Assembly: GCA_963989245.1 (NCBI GenBank)
Contig: OZ022342.1
Span: 45,770,802 to 45,834,801 of the forward strand
Length of the DNA stretch: 64,000 bases
Direction: 5' to 3'
Source of the DNA: Nansenia antarctica
Lineage: Eukaryota > Chordata > Actinopteri > Argentiniformes > Microstomatidae
The translations under genes and the position numbers were made by a program. Below are positions 26,739 through 36,270 of the stretch, one piece after another. The notes below the pieces were generated by a model that made no database searches, had not been told where the DNA came from, and saw nothing but the letters and a program-made list of their open reading frames with translations. Numbering within the stretch: the first letter of the stretch is position 1; each line of letters begins with the position of its first letter.

Positions 26739-29700
26739 AAAGACAAAGCGCAAGTGTATGTATTCATGGGTGTGCTCACAGGGTGTGTTTGTGTGTGTTG
26801 GTGTGAGTAACGCAGAGAGTGACCAAGAGGCATAGGGGCGTTCTGTTTACCCCAGGATCAGCTTTCTGGTGGAGGGGGTGTCAGGGTTGGTATGGAAACT
26901 CTGACCCTGGATCAGGAACTCCTGCAGAGCTCTAATGAAGTGGAGACACCACTCTCCCAGAGAGAGACACCACTCACCACAGAGAGACACCACTCACCAC
27001 AGAGAGACACCACTAATCAGAGAGACACCACTAACCAGAGAGAGACACCACTAACCAGAGAGACACCACTAACCAGAGAGACACCACTAACCAGAGAGAG
27101 ACATAACCAGAGAGAGACACCACTAACCAGAGAGACACCACTAACCAGAGAGAGACACCACTAACCAGAGAGACACCACTAACCAGAGAGAGACACCACT
27201 AACCAGAGAGACACCACTAACCAGAGAGACACCACTAACCAGAGAGACACCACTAACCAGAGAGACACCACTAACCAGAGAGACACCACTAACCAGAGAG
27301 ACACCACTAACCAGAGAGAGACACCACTAATCAGAGAGACACCACTAACCAGAGAGACACCACTCACCACAGAGACACCAGACAGAGACTAGACAGACAG
27401 AGACACCACTCACCACAGAGACACCAGACAGAGACCAGACAGACAGAGACCAGACAGACAGACAGAGAGAGAGAGACACCACTCACCACAGAGACACCAG
27501 ACAGAGACCAGACAGACAGACAGAGAGAGAGACACCACTCACCACAGAGACACCAGACAGAGACCAGACAGACAGACAGAGAGAGAGAGAGACACCAGAC
27601 AGAGACCAGACAGACAGACAGAGAGAGAGACACCAGACAGAGACCAGACAGACAGACAGAGAGAGAGACGCCACTCTCCCAGGCAGAAACCAGGCAGGAG
27701 AACACAACACCGCCGCCAAGTCAGCTACCTCACGGCGGAGATTTAAGGGGAGTGCACGCACGGACACAGGAACCAAGTCCACGGGCGAGGAAAGGCTACC
27801 CCCCCCCCCACTCCCCAACCCACCAGCTCACTGACAGAGACGGGGACCACCGCAACTGTCTACCCAGAGAACAGTCCGTCACAGCATTAGCCTAGCGCTA
27901 ACAGGCTTGTGCTTTTCCAAACAACTCGACACAAACGTGTCTCCCGTGTGAGACCGGTCCGGTCTCCCGACAAACACCCGTGATTATCACCTTTGATTGA
28001 CGTGGAAAGAAACTCTCACAGGGTTCCCACACCTTCTGAAACATCAAATTCAAGCACCTTTCAAGGAATTCCCTCAAATTCAAGGACCCAACACAGCATA
28101 GTTTGAGACAGATCTAGATGAGAATTTATATAGTAATAGGAACTATCCGCTCACAGACAACAATTAAAAAGAGAGGCTTGAATGTATGAACACTAGATGG
28201 TCTCTTGCCTTCTCTACCACAGCACAGCAAAACAATATATTGTGAAATATGGGTAAAGTTAAGCAATAAAGAGATTTATTTACTAGTTGACGAGCTGAGT
28301 AAAACATTTTTGAATATACAGTTAGGTCCATATATATTTGGATATTTTTTTATTTTAGATACAGTTACAGTTATATAATGAAGATGGGCTTAAAGTGCAG
28401 ACTCTCAGCTTTAGGGTAAGGGCATTGACATCCAAATTGAAGGAAGAGTTTAGGAATTACACCTCTTTAATATGTAGCTCCCTCTTTTTCAAGGGACCAA
28501 AAGCAATTGGACAATTGACTCAAAAGCTGTTTCATGGGCCAGTGTGAGCTATTCCTTCATTATTTCTTTATCAATTAAGCAGGTAAAAGGTCTCAGTTGA
28601 TTCCAAGTGTGGCATTTGCATTTGGAAGCTGTTGCTGTATACGCACAACATGCGTTCAACGGAGCTCTCAATGCAAGTGAAACAGGCCATCCGTAGGCTG
28701 CAAAAACAACCAAAAAATGAGTCAGAGAGATAGCGGGAACATTAGGAGTGGCCAAATTAACTGTTTGGTACATTCTGAGAAAAAAATAACACACTGGTGA
28801 GCTCAGCACCAGTAAAAGGTCTGAACGTCCATGGAAGACAAGAGTGGTGGATGATCACAGGATCCTTTACATGGAAAAGAAAACCCCCCTCACAACATCC
28901 AGCCAAGTGATGAACAGTCTCCAGGAGGTAGGCATATCATTATCCAAGTGTACCATAAAGGGAAGACTTCACATGAACAAATACAGAGGGTTCACCACAA
29001 GTTGCAAGCCATTCATAAGCCTCAAGAATAGAAAGGCCAGATTAGACTTTGCCAAAAAACATCTAAAAAAGCCAGCCCTGTTCTGGAAGAGCATTCTTTG
29101 GACAGATGAAACTCAGATCAACCTGTAACAGAATGATGGGGAAAAAAAGTATGGATAAGGCTTGGAACGGCTCATGATCCGACACTTACCACATCATCTG
29201 TAAAAAACAGTGGAGTTAGTGTGATGACATGGGCATGCCTGGCTTCCAATGGCACTGAGTCACTAGTGTTTATTGATGATGTGACAGAAGACAGAAGCAG
29301 ACGGATGAATTCTGGGGGATATTCTGTCTGCTCAGATTCAGACAAATTCAGCTAAGTTGATTGGATGGCGCTTCACAATACAGATGGACAATGACCCAAA
29401 ACATACTGCGTAAGCAACTCAGGAGTTTTTTATGGCAAAGAAGTGTAATATTCTGCAATGGCCAGAGTCAATCACCTGATCTCAACCTGATTGAGCATGC
29501 ATTTCACTTGCTGAAGACAAAACTAAAGGCAGAAAGACCCACGAACAAACAACAACTGAAGACAGTTGCAGTAAAGGCCTGACAAAGCATCACAAAGGAG
29601 GAAACCCAGCATTTGGTGATGTCCATCATTGCCTGCAAAGGATTCTCGACAAAGTATTACAAATTTACATTTTATTTATGATTATGTTCATTTGTCCAAT

Positions 29701-29878
29701 TACTTTTGAGCTTCTGAAAATATGGGACTGTGTATAAAAATTGTTGCAATTCCTAAGCCAGTCTGCACTTCAATTACATCTTGATTGTTTCATTTCAAAT
29801 CCATTGTGGTGGCGTACAGAGCCAGAATTATGGAAATTGTGTCACTTTCCAAATACATATATATATATATATTTATTT

Positions 29879-29943
<65 letters not shown>

Positions 29944-32900
29944 AGCACTTTCAATGACCCATCTCTATTTTCAAAATTGATTTTTTTTTCTTTCTCAAAT
30001 TCACAAACTTACAAGGACCCGTGGGAAGCCTGAATAATAACCTTCGATACATCCAACCACAAAGCCACCGGCCTCTCTCTATTCAGAGTGCTAGACGATT
30101 CCCCTCGCCAGGGTGTTTCTCATTGATCGCAGCGCCTCTCTTGACAGCGGTGGGCACAAAATGGTGTCGGACTGTCTAATCCGAAAGAGAGATTAGTATA
30201 TTAATATAGTCTCTCGTTCGATTCAGGCTGTATCCCTGTGACAGCTAGGCCTGTGTGTGTATGTGTGCTCAGTAAGCCTACACCAACTGACAAGTCTATC
30301 CCATCTATCTGGGCATGCCTTGGCTTGAGTGTTTCTGGATTTGTTTCTGGATTTCTTTATGCCTGAAAACACAGAATGTCATGCCAGGCACCCGAGCAAG
30401 TCAGATAGGGTTGCGAAACACCTTTGGCATTTGCGTACATGATGTGTGGTAAGGGCTTGGTGGAGAGACAAGAGGACGTGCCCTGATCATATTCAAAAGA
30501 GGTGTGTGTGTGTATGTGTGTGTGTGTGTGTGTGTGTGAAGGGGGGTTAAGGTGGTTAAGCTCGGGATCCCTGATGATGACCTCTGAGTGAGAGAGTGTG
30601 TGTGTGTGTGTGTGCGTGTGCGCGTCCGTCCTACCCAGGACATCCAGGGAGCTCTGGTGGTTGGAGATGATGACGTAGGGGCCCTCCGTCTGCAGGTGCT
30701 CCCAGCCGCTCACCTCGAACCGCAGACCCAGGAAGTACTTCACATGGCGGACCAGGCCGCGGATGACCCTGCGGACAGGAAACACCGCCTTCAGTCACAG
30801 AAACGACACACCCACAAGGCCTTCAGTCACAAACAGGACACACCCACAAGGCCTTCAGTCACAGACAGGACACACCCACAAGGCCTTCAGTCACAAACAG
30901 GACACATCCACAAGGCCTTCTGTCACAAACAGGACACACCCACAACGCCTTCAGTCACAAACAGGACACACCCACAAGGCCTTCTGTCACAAACAGGACA
31001 CACCCACAACGCCTTCAGTCACAGAAACGACACACCCACAAGGCCTTCAGTCACAAACAGGAAAAACAGAGACAGAAACATCAACACGTTGGTGTCTCAA
31101 CCTCGGAAACAGCAGCACGCAGTCATTTCCCGTAATAAAAATGGTAAATGGACTGCACTTGTATAGTGCCTTATGCTAAAGCGCTTTACCACGGCCTCTC
31201 ATTCACTCATTCACACACACATTGACACATCAACGGCGGCAAGCTACCATGCAAGGCGCCGGCCCGCTTGCCGGGAGAGATTTGGGGTTCCGTGTCTTGC
31301 CCAGGGACACCTCGACACGTGGCCGGCCGGGGTTCGAACTGCCGATCTGCCGACCTTGTGATCATTAGACGCCGGCTCTACCTCTTGCGCCACAGCCGCC
31401 CCCCCCGTTAGACGTAAGCAGCGCCCACGCGACAAAGACGCCAGATATCTCTACCGAACCAAATCTCCCTGCGTTCGTCTCCTGCATTGTTCTGTTTGTT
31501 TCTCAGAAGGCTAATGACGAGGCCCTGAGCGAACACGATGCTTCGACGAGCATTAAGAGAGAGAGAGAGGGAGGGAGGCCAACCATCTGTCTGTGCGCGC
31601 TCCTCCACGGAGCCTCCCCCCAGCGTCTCACATGCCGTTCCATACCGCCACATGACCGCAACTGTCTGTTCAGCAAAGCAACCGCCGCCGTAAGCAGTAC
31701 AGCTAGCCTGACGCTTTTTATATTTGGATTAACTGTCAGTTATGATAACAGCTAATCCTAAACATTATGCAGGAATTAAGAATACCGGCGCCATAGGCCG
31801 TGCTGGCCTTCAGAGGATAGAGGCTAGGCTAGGCCCCAACTCAAAATCGTTCTTTGGAGACCGGAAAAATGCCTTGATCTCTTGGCTTTCTAGGATAAAT
31901 GTAGGCTCTTTGGTCCGGGCTCTATTTAAAGGAGAGCAACACACAACATCCTGACGGTATATAGCCTAGGCATAAACAACCCTCCCTGAGCACCTCTGGC
32001 ACGTCCGAGCACATGGACCTGATTACGGTAAGGAAACTATAAGCCCTCTGTCTAAAAGATGCTGGAGATGAAGGAGAAGCATGTGGTTCTGTTTAGCCCA
32101 GTTAGTCTGTGGCGTGTGATTAAACACACACAGGAAGGTGTGTGTGTGTGTGTGTGTGTGTCTCTCATCATACACTCACCACCACCACCACCACCACCAG
32201 TATTAGGCCTACATGCTCAGGAATGATCTCAGAGTTCATAGCAAACTGCACAACAGGCAACCTTTGAACAGGCTTAATCCTCTCCTCCTATCTCCAGAAA
32301 GCATCATGATGAAAAAAACATCTTGTGTAAAAAGGCAGTAGTGGTTACGCAAGGGTAATGTGCTCATGGCGAGAGGCCCCCCCGTCTCCTTGACGGCAAT
32401 TTGTTAAGAGGGGGAAAGAATTGCCTAATCTGTAGAGATTCTACTCTCTCAGCGACCGACTCTGAGGGCTTGTGCGCACTGCACACCCTAGAGTCTGTCA
32501 AACGCAGCTCGTTCAACGGTTCACAAGCGAGCACATGCTGTTTTTGAAAGTAACAACTCCAAACAAGCTTCTTTTTTTTTTTTTTGGTTGCTGGACATCT
32601 CCGACATGTTACTAACCAGCTAGCTTCGTAAACAACTCTAGGAGGAGAGATAACAGCGTGGGGGTGGGTGTGATCTCAAACTCTGAATGCCGATATAAGG
32701 ATAAAACACAGGACACAGAGCAAATAAGAGAGTGAAAAAAGGTTCGTCATCTCACAATGTAGGCCTAGGTCTTCATCTAGCTGTAAAAACGTGACACGAA
32801 GCTAATAAGTTAAGATAATAATAGCACTAAGATAAAAAGTTATCTCATGATCGAGCTCTAAAGGCCTCCTCGTCGACTCTCACTGAACAAAGGTGACTGA

Positions 32901-34966
32901 AAGAGCCGCCATAATGTCACGCCGCCCTCCGGCCTTGTTTGACGAACGTGAGTATGACCCTCGCCTGCTTTGACCTAATAACCATTATCCCCCGACAGAC
33001 CAGGGTGCCAACGTTCAAACTGACCACCGGTGTGTTTGACAAGGCCTTGGACACGAGGACAGGACGATGACAGAGAGAGAGGATGTCACCTGACAGAGAA
33101 GAGGATGTTGAGCCAACCTCTCGGTCGCAGAGAGGAGAAATAACTGTGAGAGTTGCCCACAGTGAGTGCACACATCCTGGCTCGCAAACAGACAGTGAGT
33201 CCTGTTCCTCTTTCATAAGCCCGTCTCCCATGTGTGTGCAGCCCAAGAGACTGTGGGTAAGTGGCTAAATCCCCTGTTTGTTTTTATCCCTTGTGATGAG
33301 ATTCAGCTTGATGATTCACGTTGGAATCTTGGCAACTGCCAACAGGACCACTCTGACTCCATTTGTCTGGAACGTCTGGGATGCTGAAACAGCCCGCCCC
33401 CCCCACACACACACACACACACACACACATCCCACGCACACATTCTCTAGCTCTGCAACTTGAAGAAACTATTATATACTATGGAGCCTACATATACACA
33501 AACACTCACTTATGGAGACGGCATGTGACATGTTTTGACTCGCATGATTTAGTACTTTTTTTCTCTTTTTTTTGTTTTTTTGTTCTCCACTTAGCGCCAA
33601 GCGCAGTGTGTAAAGAAATGGATAGACAAAGCAAAGATGAGAGAAAAAATTAGGCTACTCAGTAGCGTCTCAACAACAAACTGTCTTTATTTGTAGCCAA
33701 AGGGAAGTTGCTCAAGCTGCTGAAGCCAAACAGAACAGACACTAGTAGTTAGTGAGTAACTAGTCAGAACAGACACTAGTAGTTAGCAAGTAACTAGTCA
33801 GAAGCACAACCCGACTTTACAAGAACGACCAACTCTGCCGGGGTGTGTGATGTGGGTGCATGCAGGGGTAGAGAGCAGGGGAAAGGAGAGGCAGAGCAGC
33901 AGAACAAGGTTTAGTTAGGCCTGTTCAACATCAGCTGTGCCATTACCCCCTGATCCCTCGGTGTGGCCTACATTTACAGTCGGACGCAAAAAACCCTCAA
34001 ATCTCTGGTTAAAGATAGAGGTTTAACGTCTGTTTCTGAGTACTGGAGGACCCGTCCCTACTCACTAACCCAGTCCCATTCTTGCAACACATTCAACACA
34101 AAGCCACACAATAACTCATTCACCAGAGAGGCATTCACAGCAAGGGGAGGCGACCTATAGGTTCAAGTCTGAATGAGAACCAAGCAGTGGCGTGGGACAT
34201 ATTGACCGGAGGCTGTAGTCCCAGAGCCAGCAGTCAAGACCTTCCCTGTACCCGTCCGGGGGGCAGATGACTGGGACGGGCTGTGCTGCTGTCCTTACTG
34301 AATCAGTCAACTCTTTCTAATATGGTTTGCCTCCCTAGTCTTTGTCTGTCAGTGAGAGTCTGTCTGTATGTGCCTCCCTCCCCCTTCTCTTTCTTTCTTA
34401 CACACTCACACACAGACACACAGACACAGACACTCACACTCACACTCACACACTCACACTCACACTCACACACAGAGAATAGGTTCCAGATAACCTTTGG
34501 GTTGACAGAGAATGGTGAGTCGGGGCAACATGACCTGTGGTCAGACCTGTGTTGTCACGACTGAGCTAACAAGGGACAAACGGCCCATGAGGGAGAGGAT
34601 ATTGATTTCTGGGAACATTTCGGAAGATAACAACCGTTTCAGCAACACAACACCGTTCAGGAGGGGGGGGGGGGGAGAGACATGCGATCTGACTCGATTG
34701 CCTACGTAATTACCGGATACAGTCACTTCTGTCCAATCAGCCGTGGCCCTCGATGGCTCCTCTGACCACAACACCCGATCAGTTCGCTAACAAGGGGACA
34801 CTCTGACGCTAGTGTAGTTTAACCCCATCAATGGGGGGCGGGGGAGTAAGGGAGGGGTATAAAAGGTCAGTCTCTTCAAGTGTACATAGGTGGAGTCACA
34901 GCCAGTTGGCAGCCACCTGGAACACTGTGACATTATCTCATTTTATTCTAGATTATAGGGATGTGT

Positions 34967-35000
<34 letters not shown>

Positions 35001-36018
35001 GGATGATTAGCACTTGTCTTAGCTAAATGAAACAACTCTCTTTAATGTTTAATGTGCATGATCATAACGGTTCAACCTTCCGGAAATCATCACTGCACAT
35101 TGTCATGTCTAATCCTAATCCACCAGCTGATAAGAGTTGATATTCCCACGCAAAACAGGTTGGAACTTGATGGCCACACAAATCCATGCATGCCATGACA
35201 GATGTTCTGCAGTAGTGTGTTCTTGGTTAGTCTGTGCACTAAATATGGCCTGGCTGGATAAGGTTGTTTCAAACATGTCCGTCCCGAGGCTATTATATTA
35301 TACTGGAGGCACACTGTAGCTGAGGTTAGCATGCTAGCTAGCATGGCGTTAGCCGCCTTGGAGACCAAGGGGGGTATTCCATCAACATCGCTAAAGGAAC
35401 ATCTAGGCTTATTTTGATAAATCTCGCGAGAGCTCTCAAAATAAGGCTGGATTATGTTGTACGTCTCGCGAGATGTATCCAAATAAACCTGGATTGTCCT
35501 TTAGCGACGTTGAACCCCTAAACATCTGGCTGTACTGAAGCTAGCGGTTAGCCTTCCACATACCACTGCTGGATATGAGCATTCATGTACATAACATTAC
35601 CTAGGAAAAACAACAACAGACAGACAAACAATCTTCAATTCATACATCTGATAGATGCGTGGGTTTTAGATAAATAACATTATTATGCAGCATTATTTCA
35701 TCAATAGCCCTCTTATCACTTTTTCACAGAAGTGTAGTGTTTTCATTCCTGGTGAGAAGCAGACAAGCTAACGGTTAGCTGGCTACTGCTGCTGTCTGTC
35801 AGGAGGCTCGGCGAGCCGCTGTTTGTGCAGAAGACAATTTACCTCATGTTCTCAATGTCTCTGCCGCCGCTTTTCAGAATACAAATCGGAATTGCAACCA
35901 GGCCCAAACCCATCATCCAGGCCACATAGAAACACTTTTTGAAATAAAATACAAACGTGCTGCTGGTCCATAGCAGCAGTGGGACCAACAGCAGGGGTAC
36001 GATCCACAGCGCATCCAT
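10165..36018 (-). CDS. agpat2: 1-acylglycerol-3-phosphate O-acyltransferase 2 (LPAAT-beta)
   Basis: Converts lysophosphatidic acid plus acyl-CoA to phosphatidic acid in the endoplasmic reticulum membrane, a key step of triglyceride and phospholipid synthesis. Six minus-strand exons join in phase into 270 codons plus stop: 36018-35843, 30768-30635, 24516-24341, 23475-23380, 10812-10740 and 10322-10165. The human protein has 278 residues. Exon 1 gives an N-terminal membrane segment starting [17 protein letters not shown]. The four acyltransferase motifs are present: NHQSSLD (motif I, catalytic His and Asp), [14 protein letters not shown] (motif III) and APIIPIV (motif IV, where the family usually has VPxxPxx, so Val is Ala here). 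The start codon is chosen by homology and the hydrophobic start; upstream in-frame Met codons exist at 36183 and between. Introns are inflated by transposons, above all intron 4. The gene is tail-to-tail with egfl7 and head-to-head with dipk1b. Confidence 0.95.
10740..10812 (-). CDS. agpat2: agpat2 exon 5 (motif IV)
   Basis: A 73-nt exon encoding [20 protein letters not shown] and QFNSG. The acceptor is 'ctattccag' and the donor 'ttcgg/gtacag'. It carries acyltransferase motif IV. Confidence 0.93.
11240..12037. repeat. 19/21-bp minisatellite, left block
   Basis: Tandem units of 'tgaacagctacaaccaccc' (19 bp), often with an extra 'ct' or 'cc' (21 bp), and with a 't/c' switch (gctacaa or gccacaa). 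It is in agpat2 intron 4 and is cut at 12037 by the hAT-like insertion. Frames such as VVAVQ or GCSCSE are repeat artefacts. Confidence 0.95.
12293..12494 (-). repeat. 3' LTR of the gypsy element
   Basis: Matches the copy at 19099-19300 at every position I compared. The adjacent minus-strand purine-rich run (about 12495-12507) would be the polypurine tract. Confidence 0.92.
12591..15068 (-). pseudogene. gypsy pol, 3' part: reverse transcriptase, RNase H, integrase
   Basis: An open frame of about 825 codons. In order: RT motifs [34 protein letters not shown] and the active site FVYLDDIL; RNase H motifs [11 protein letters not shown] and DHKPLTF; the integrase HHCC finger (HGLSHPGVK...CVACQRAKV) and the DDE core ([33 protein letters not shown]); a Pro-rich tail. 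It has no internal stop but is cut off from its N-terminus at 15068 by another insertion, directly after the ADGG/W junction of RT. Confidence 0.92.
15069..16377. mobile_element. Non-autonomous DNA element inserted in gypsy pol
   Basis: It splits the RT codons ...KADGG and WRPCGDF. The ends are inverted: 'gatggacggtttttcggtt' at the left and the complement of 'tagggatggacggtttcc' at the right, with poly-T tracts just inside both ends. A clear target duplication is not visible. The interior has no convincing transposase. It includes a short 'atcaatcaatcaa' microsatellite and a 'gcgctatagaaataaaatg' motif typical of fish repeats. Confidence 0.7.
16378..17404 (-). pseudogene. gypsy gag C-terminus, protease and start of reverse transcriptase
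   Basis: Two overlapping minus-strand frames. The upstream frame (17404-17043) reads [20 protein letters not shown] and on to a zinc-knuckle-like [18 protein letters not shown], i.e. the end of gag. The next frame (17100-16378) has the aspartic protease motif [13 protein letters not shown] and GADFL, then the RT lead-in [20 protein letters not shown]. The offset suggests a gag to pro-pol frameshift. It is separated from both neighbours by insertions. Confidence 0.85.
17876..17945 (+). repeat. tRNA-like block inside the gag insertion
   Basis: 'gcgtagtggttaaggc' resembles an A box and 'gagttcgagac' a B box, with tRNA-like spacing. No clean cloverleaf is seen, so this is a tRNA-derived repeat, not a tRNA gene. 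Confidence 0.4.
18112..18205 (-). repeat. Second tRNA-like block, opposite strand
   Basis: On the minus strand 'atggcgtagtggtattgac' looks like an A box and 'ggttcgaatccc' is a perfect B box. The 5' and 3' ends do not pair as a normal acceptor stem, so a functional tRNA is unlikely. Confidence 0.45.
18660..19098 (-). pseudogene. gypsy gag N-terminal part
   Basis: Reads from just after the 5' [49 protein letters not shown] and [17 protein letters not shown]. This is the usual gypsy capsid start, in which DFWQxNPxAWFxxxEAQF is recognisable. It is truncated at 18660 by the DNA insertion; a few extra codons beyond belong to that insertion. Confidence 0.88.
19099..19300 (-). repeat. 5' LTR of the gypsy element
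   Basis: Identical by eye to the LTR at 12293-12494. It begins TGTGGTGATTC and ends CTTCCCACA on the minus strand and is followed by the primer-binding-site-like TTGGTGACCC. Confidence 0.92.
19632..19772. mobile_element. Short inverted-repeat element inside the hAT flank
   Basis: 'ggccgcgttcgtaaattcgct' (19633) returns inverted as 'agcggatttacgaacgcagcc' (19751-19771). A related half copy ('cctgcgttcgtaaattcgct') is found at about 42779, so this is a dispersed MITE-like family. Confidence 0.55.
20025..21803. repeat. 19/21-bp minisatellite, right block
   Basis: Continuation of the array at 11240-12037 after the hAT insertion. Without the insertion the two parts form one array of about 2.6 kb, roughly 125-130 units. 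Variant units (gtcacaa, cactctgaa, accctttgaa) cluster towards the right end. Confidence 0.95.
22158..22268 (-). mobile_element. tRNA-derived SINE-like fragment
   Basis: On the minus strand 'cagtcagtagagcatgacc' (A-box side) precedes 'gcggggttcgattcccgcc' (B box), followed by the fish repeat 'taagtggctttggataaaaa'. This layout is typical of short fish SINE/MITE copies. Confidence 0.5.
22588..23372. repeat. (CTCACA)n and (CA)n low-complexity block
   Basis: About 0.8 kb of ctcaca, cactcact and (ca)n motifs. It ends within 10 bp of the agpat2 exon 4 donor. On the transcribed (minus) strand this becomes a long TG-rich tract at the start of intron 4. Confidence 0.95.
23380..23475 (-). CDS. agpat2: agpat2 exon 4 (motif III)
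   Basis: Encodes [20 protein letters not shown] and [12 protein letters not shown] (32 codons). EGTR is the lysophosphatidate-binding motif III. The acceptor is 'gacctctgtag' and the donor 'gcacag/gtgagt'. Confidence 0.95.
23584..24108. mobile_element. Solo LTR-like insertion
   Basis: A 525-bp block starting TGATATG and ending ATATCA, flanked on both sides by 'gagag'. It interrupts a (gagagtgaaggagagatagaatagaggag)n repeat that resumes right after it. A 'gtatataagctg' TATA-like box sits about two thirds along. TG...CA ends, a 5-bp duplication and an internal promoter-like box suggest a solo LTR. The GA-rich flank makes the duplication less decisive. Confidence 0.55.
24341..24516 (-). CDS. 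agpat2: agpat2 exon 3 (motif II)
   Basis: Encodes [40 protein letters not shown] and [27 protein letters not shown] is acyltransferase motif II. The acceptor is 'tctccctccag' and the donor 'gaccag/gtacac'. Confidence 0.95.
25200..25819. mobile_element. hAT-like non-autonomous element
   Basis: The ends 'tagggctgttacgatta' and the complement of 'tagtgctgtcccaaacgac' are imperfect inverted repeats. The flanks share 'tgtagat' (25193-25199 and 25820-25826), close to the 8-bp duplication of hAT elements. The insides of both ends are rich in 'attcgacgtc' and 'taatcgataa' motifs. No transposase. Confidence 0.6.
26650..26731 (+). repeat. (TG)n microsatellite
   Basis: About 40 TG units in agpat2 intron 2. 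Confidence 0.97.
26941..27680 (+). repeat. Compound minisatellite (agagacaccactaacc units, then agaccagacagacag units)
   Basis: 26941-27370 is made of 16-18 bp units 'agagacaccactaacc'. 27371-27680 changes to longer higher-order units with 'caccagacagagaccagaca' followed by (gaca)n and (ga)n. The RETPLT and CLSLC frames are artefacts. Confidence 0.92.
28319..29875 (+). pseudogene. Degenerate Tc1/mariner transposon
   Basis: A left end 'cagttaggtccatatatatt' follows TA. The interior is a decayed Tc1 transposase on the plus strand. Recognisable pieces, in several frames and with stops, are [16 protein letters not shown] (HTH region), [31 protein letters not shown] (first DDE aspartate) and [20 protein letters not shown] (the SPDLNPIE motif). 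The right end decays into (AT)n and a (GA)n tract at 29884-29938. It cannot encode a working enzyme. Confidence 0.85.
29884..29938 (+). repeat. (GA)n microsatellite
   Basis: About 27 GA units next to the Tc1 remnant. Confidence 0.95.
30635..30768 (-). CDS. agpat2: agpat2 exon 2 (motif I)
   Basis: Encodes (R)[39 protein letters not shown] and SLDVLG. NHQSSLD is the catalytic NHx4D motif. The donor 'cctgg/gtagga' is followed within 15 nt by a (CA)n tract on the minus strand. Confidence 0.95.
30783..31066 (+). repeat. 31-bp minisatellite next to agpat2 exon 2
   Basis: About nine units of 'acacacccacaaggccttca' plus 'gtcacaaacagg', starting 15 bp from the exon 2 acceptor. Confidence 0.92.
31143..31402 (-). 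mobile_element. tRNA-derived SINE-like element
   Basis: On the minus strand it starts 'ggcggctgtggcgcaagagg', a tRNA-like A-box region, and has 'cagttcgaaccccggcc' as B box. It ends in 'gcactatacaagtgcagtcc', the fish 'tgtatagtgcc' repeat. This is a common fish SINE layout. Confidence 0.6.
31403..35370 (-). other. agpat2: agpat2 intron 1, mostly non-repetitive
   Basis: No exon or long ORF supported. There are short (TG)n at 32137-32160, (ACC)n near 32178-32199, (CA)n at 33405-33430 and 34966-34999, and a 'gtagttagtgagtaactagt' two-copy repeat near 33745-33800. The rest looks unique. Confidence 0.5.
35371..35518. mobile_element. Inverted-repeat MITE with two TCTCGCGAGA motifs
   Basis: 'catcgctaaagga' near the left end returns as 'tcctttagcgacg' near the right end, and the outer 'ggggt' pairs with 'acccc'. 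Inside, 'taaatctcgcgag' and 'ctcgcgagatgta' also pair. The element of about 148 bp lies in agpat2 intron 1, 325 bp from exon 1. Confidence 0.6.
35422..35473. promoter_or_regulatory. Two TCTCGCGAGA palindromic motifs
   Basis: TCTCGCGAGA is present at 35422-35431 and 35464-35473. In vertebrates this palindrome is a known CpG-island promoter motif recognised by BANP and linked to bidirectional promoters. Here both copies come from the MITE, about 550 bp downstream of the agpat2 start codon. Activity is inferred, not shown. Confidence 0.4.
35843..36018 (-). CDS. agpat2: agpat2 exon 1 (start and N-terminal membrane segments)
   Basis: Encodes [58 protein letters not shown], with two hydrophobic segments. 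SGGRDIENM matches human HGGRTVENM. The donor is 'catgag/gtaaat'. Confidence 0.92.
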
Positions 36019-36049
36019 ACTGATTGCTCCACCGAAACTGGCAGCAAAA

Positions 36050-36270
36050 TGGGAAGAGGCGAGAAATCCAGTTAGTGTGCAAACGCAAAGCACCGTGATT
36101 TGCACCGTGGTCCCGACTGACGTCAGCGTTCTAGCGCTCCAACTTCCAAGGCAAACACTCGGGCAACTCCAAAGCCACACCACTCAACCCTGTAAGACAC
36201 GGGCGTCAATTAAAGCCAAATCAGACAACGGCGCATCCTTTTCTACGCTCCAATGAAATCTGGCAAATGA
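36050..36270 (-). promoter_or_regulatory. agpat2: Likely agpat2 5' UTR and promoter
   Basis: A CCAAT pentamer (plus-strand orientation) at 36250-36254 lies about 235 bp upstream of the start codon. No TATA box is evident. The transcription start cannot be fixed from sequence. Confidence 0.3.

Larger units (their letters stand above)
28019..30032. mobile_element. Inverted-repeat DNA element split by a Tc1 copy
   Basis: The left end 'cagggttcccacaccttc' and the complement of the right end 'gacccgtgggaagcctg' form an inverted repeat. Both inner flanks have 'aattcaagcac' and 'tcaaattcaca'-type sequence, a common fish non-autonomous DNA element. No matching target duplication found. Confidence 0.5.
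24517..30634 (-). other. agpat2: agpat2 intron 2
   Basis: No coding exon seen. It holds a SINE-like 3' tail ('gtcgctttggaataaggcgt' near 24817), a hAT-like element at 25200-25819, a (TG)n at 26650-26730, a minisatellite at 26941-27680 and an inverted-repeat element containing a Tc1 copy (28019-30032). 25840-26360 contains a 'gctagttaccagctacaagcc' local repeat. Confidence 0.5.

Noticed and set aside
30588..31179. 192- and 138-codon plus frames over agpat2 exon 2 and the adjacent minisatellite
   Set aside because: They are antisense to the NHQSSLD exon and then translate the 31-bp repeat.
32917..33246. 109-codon minus-strand frame
   Set aside because: No recognisable domain, in agpat2 intron 1, with no supporting exon structure.
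36016..36183. Upstream start codons for agpat2 (for example Met at 36183)
   Set aside because: The 55 extra residues they would add have no counterpart in the human protein, whereas MDALWIV gives the expected hydrophobic start.
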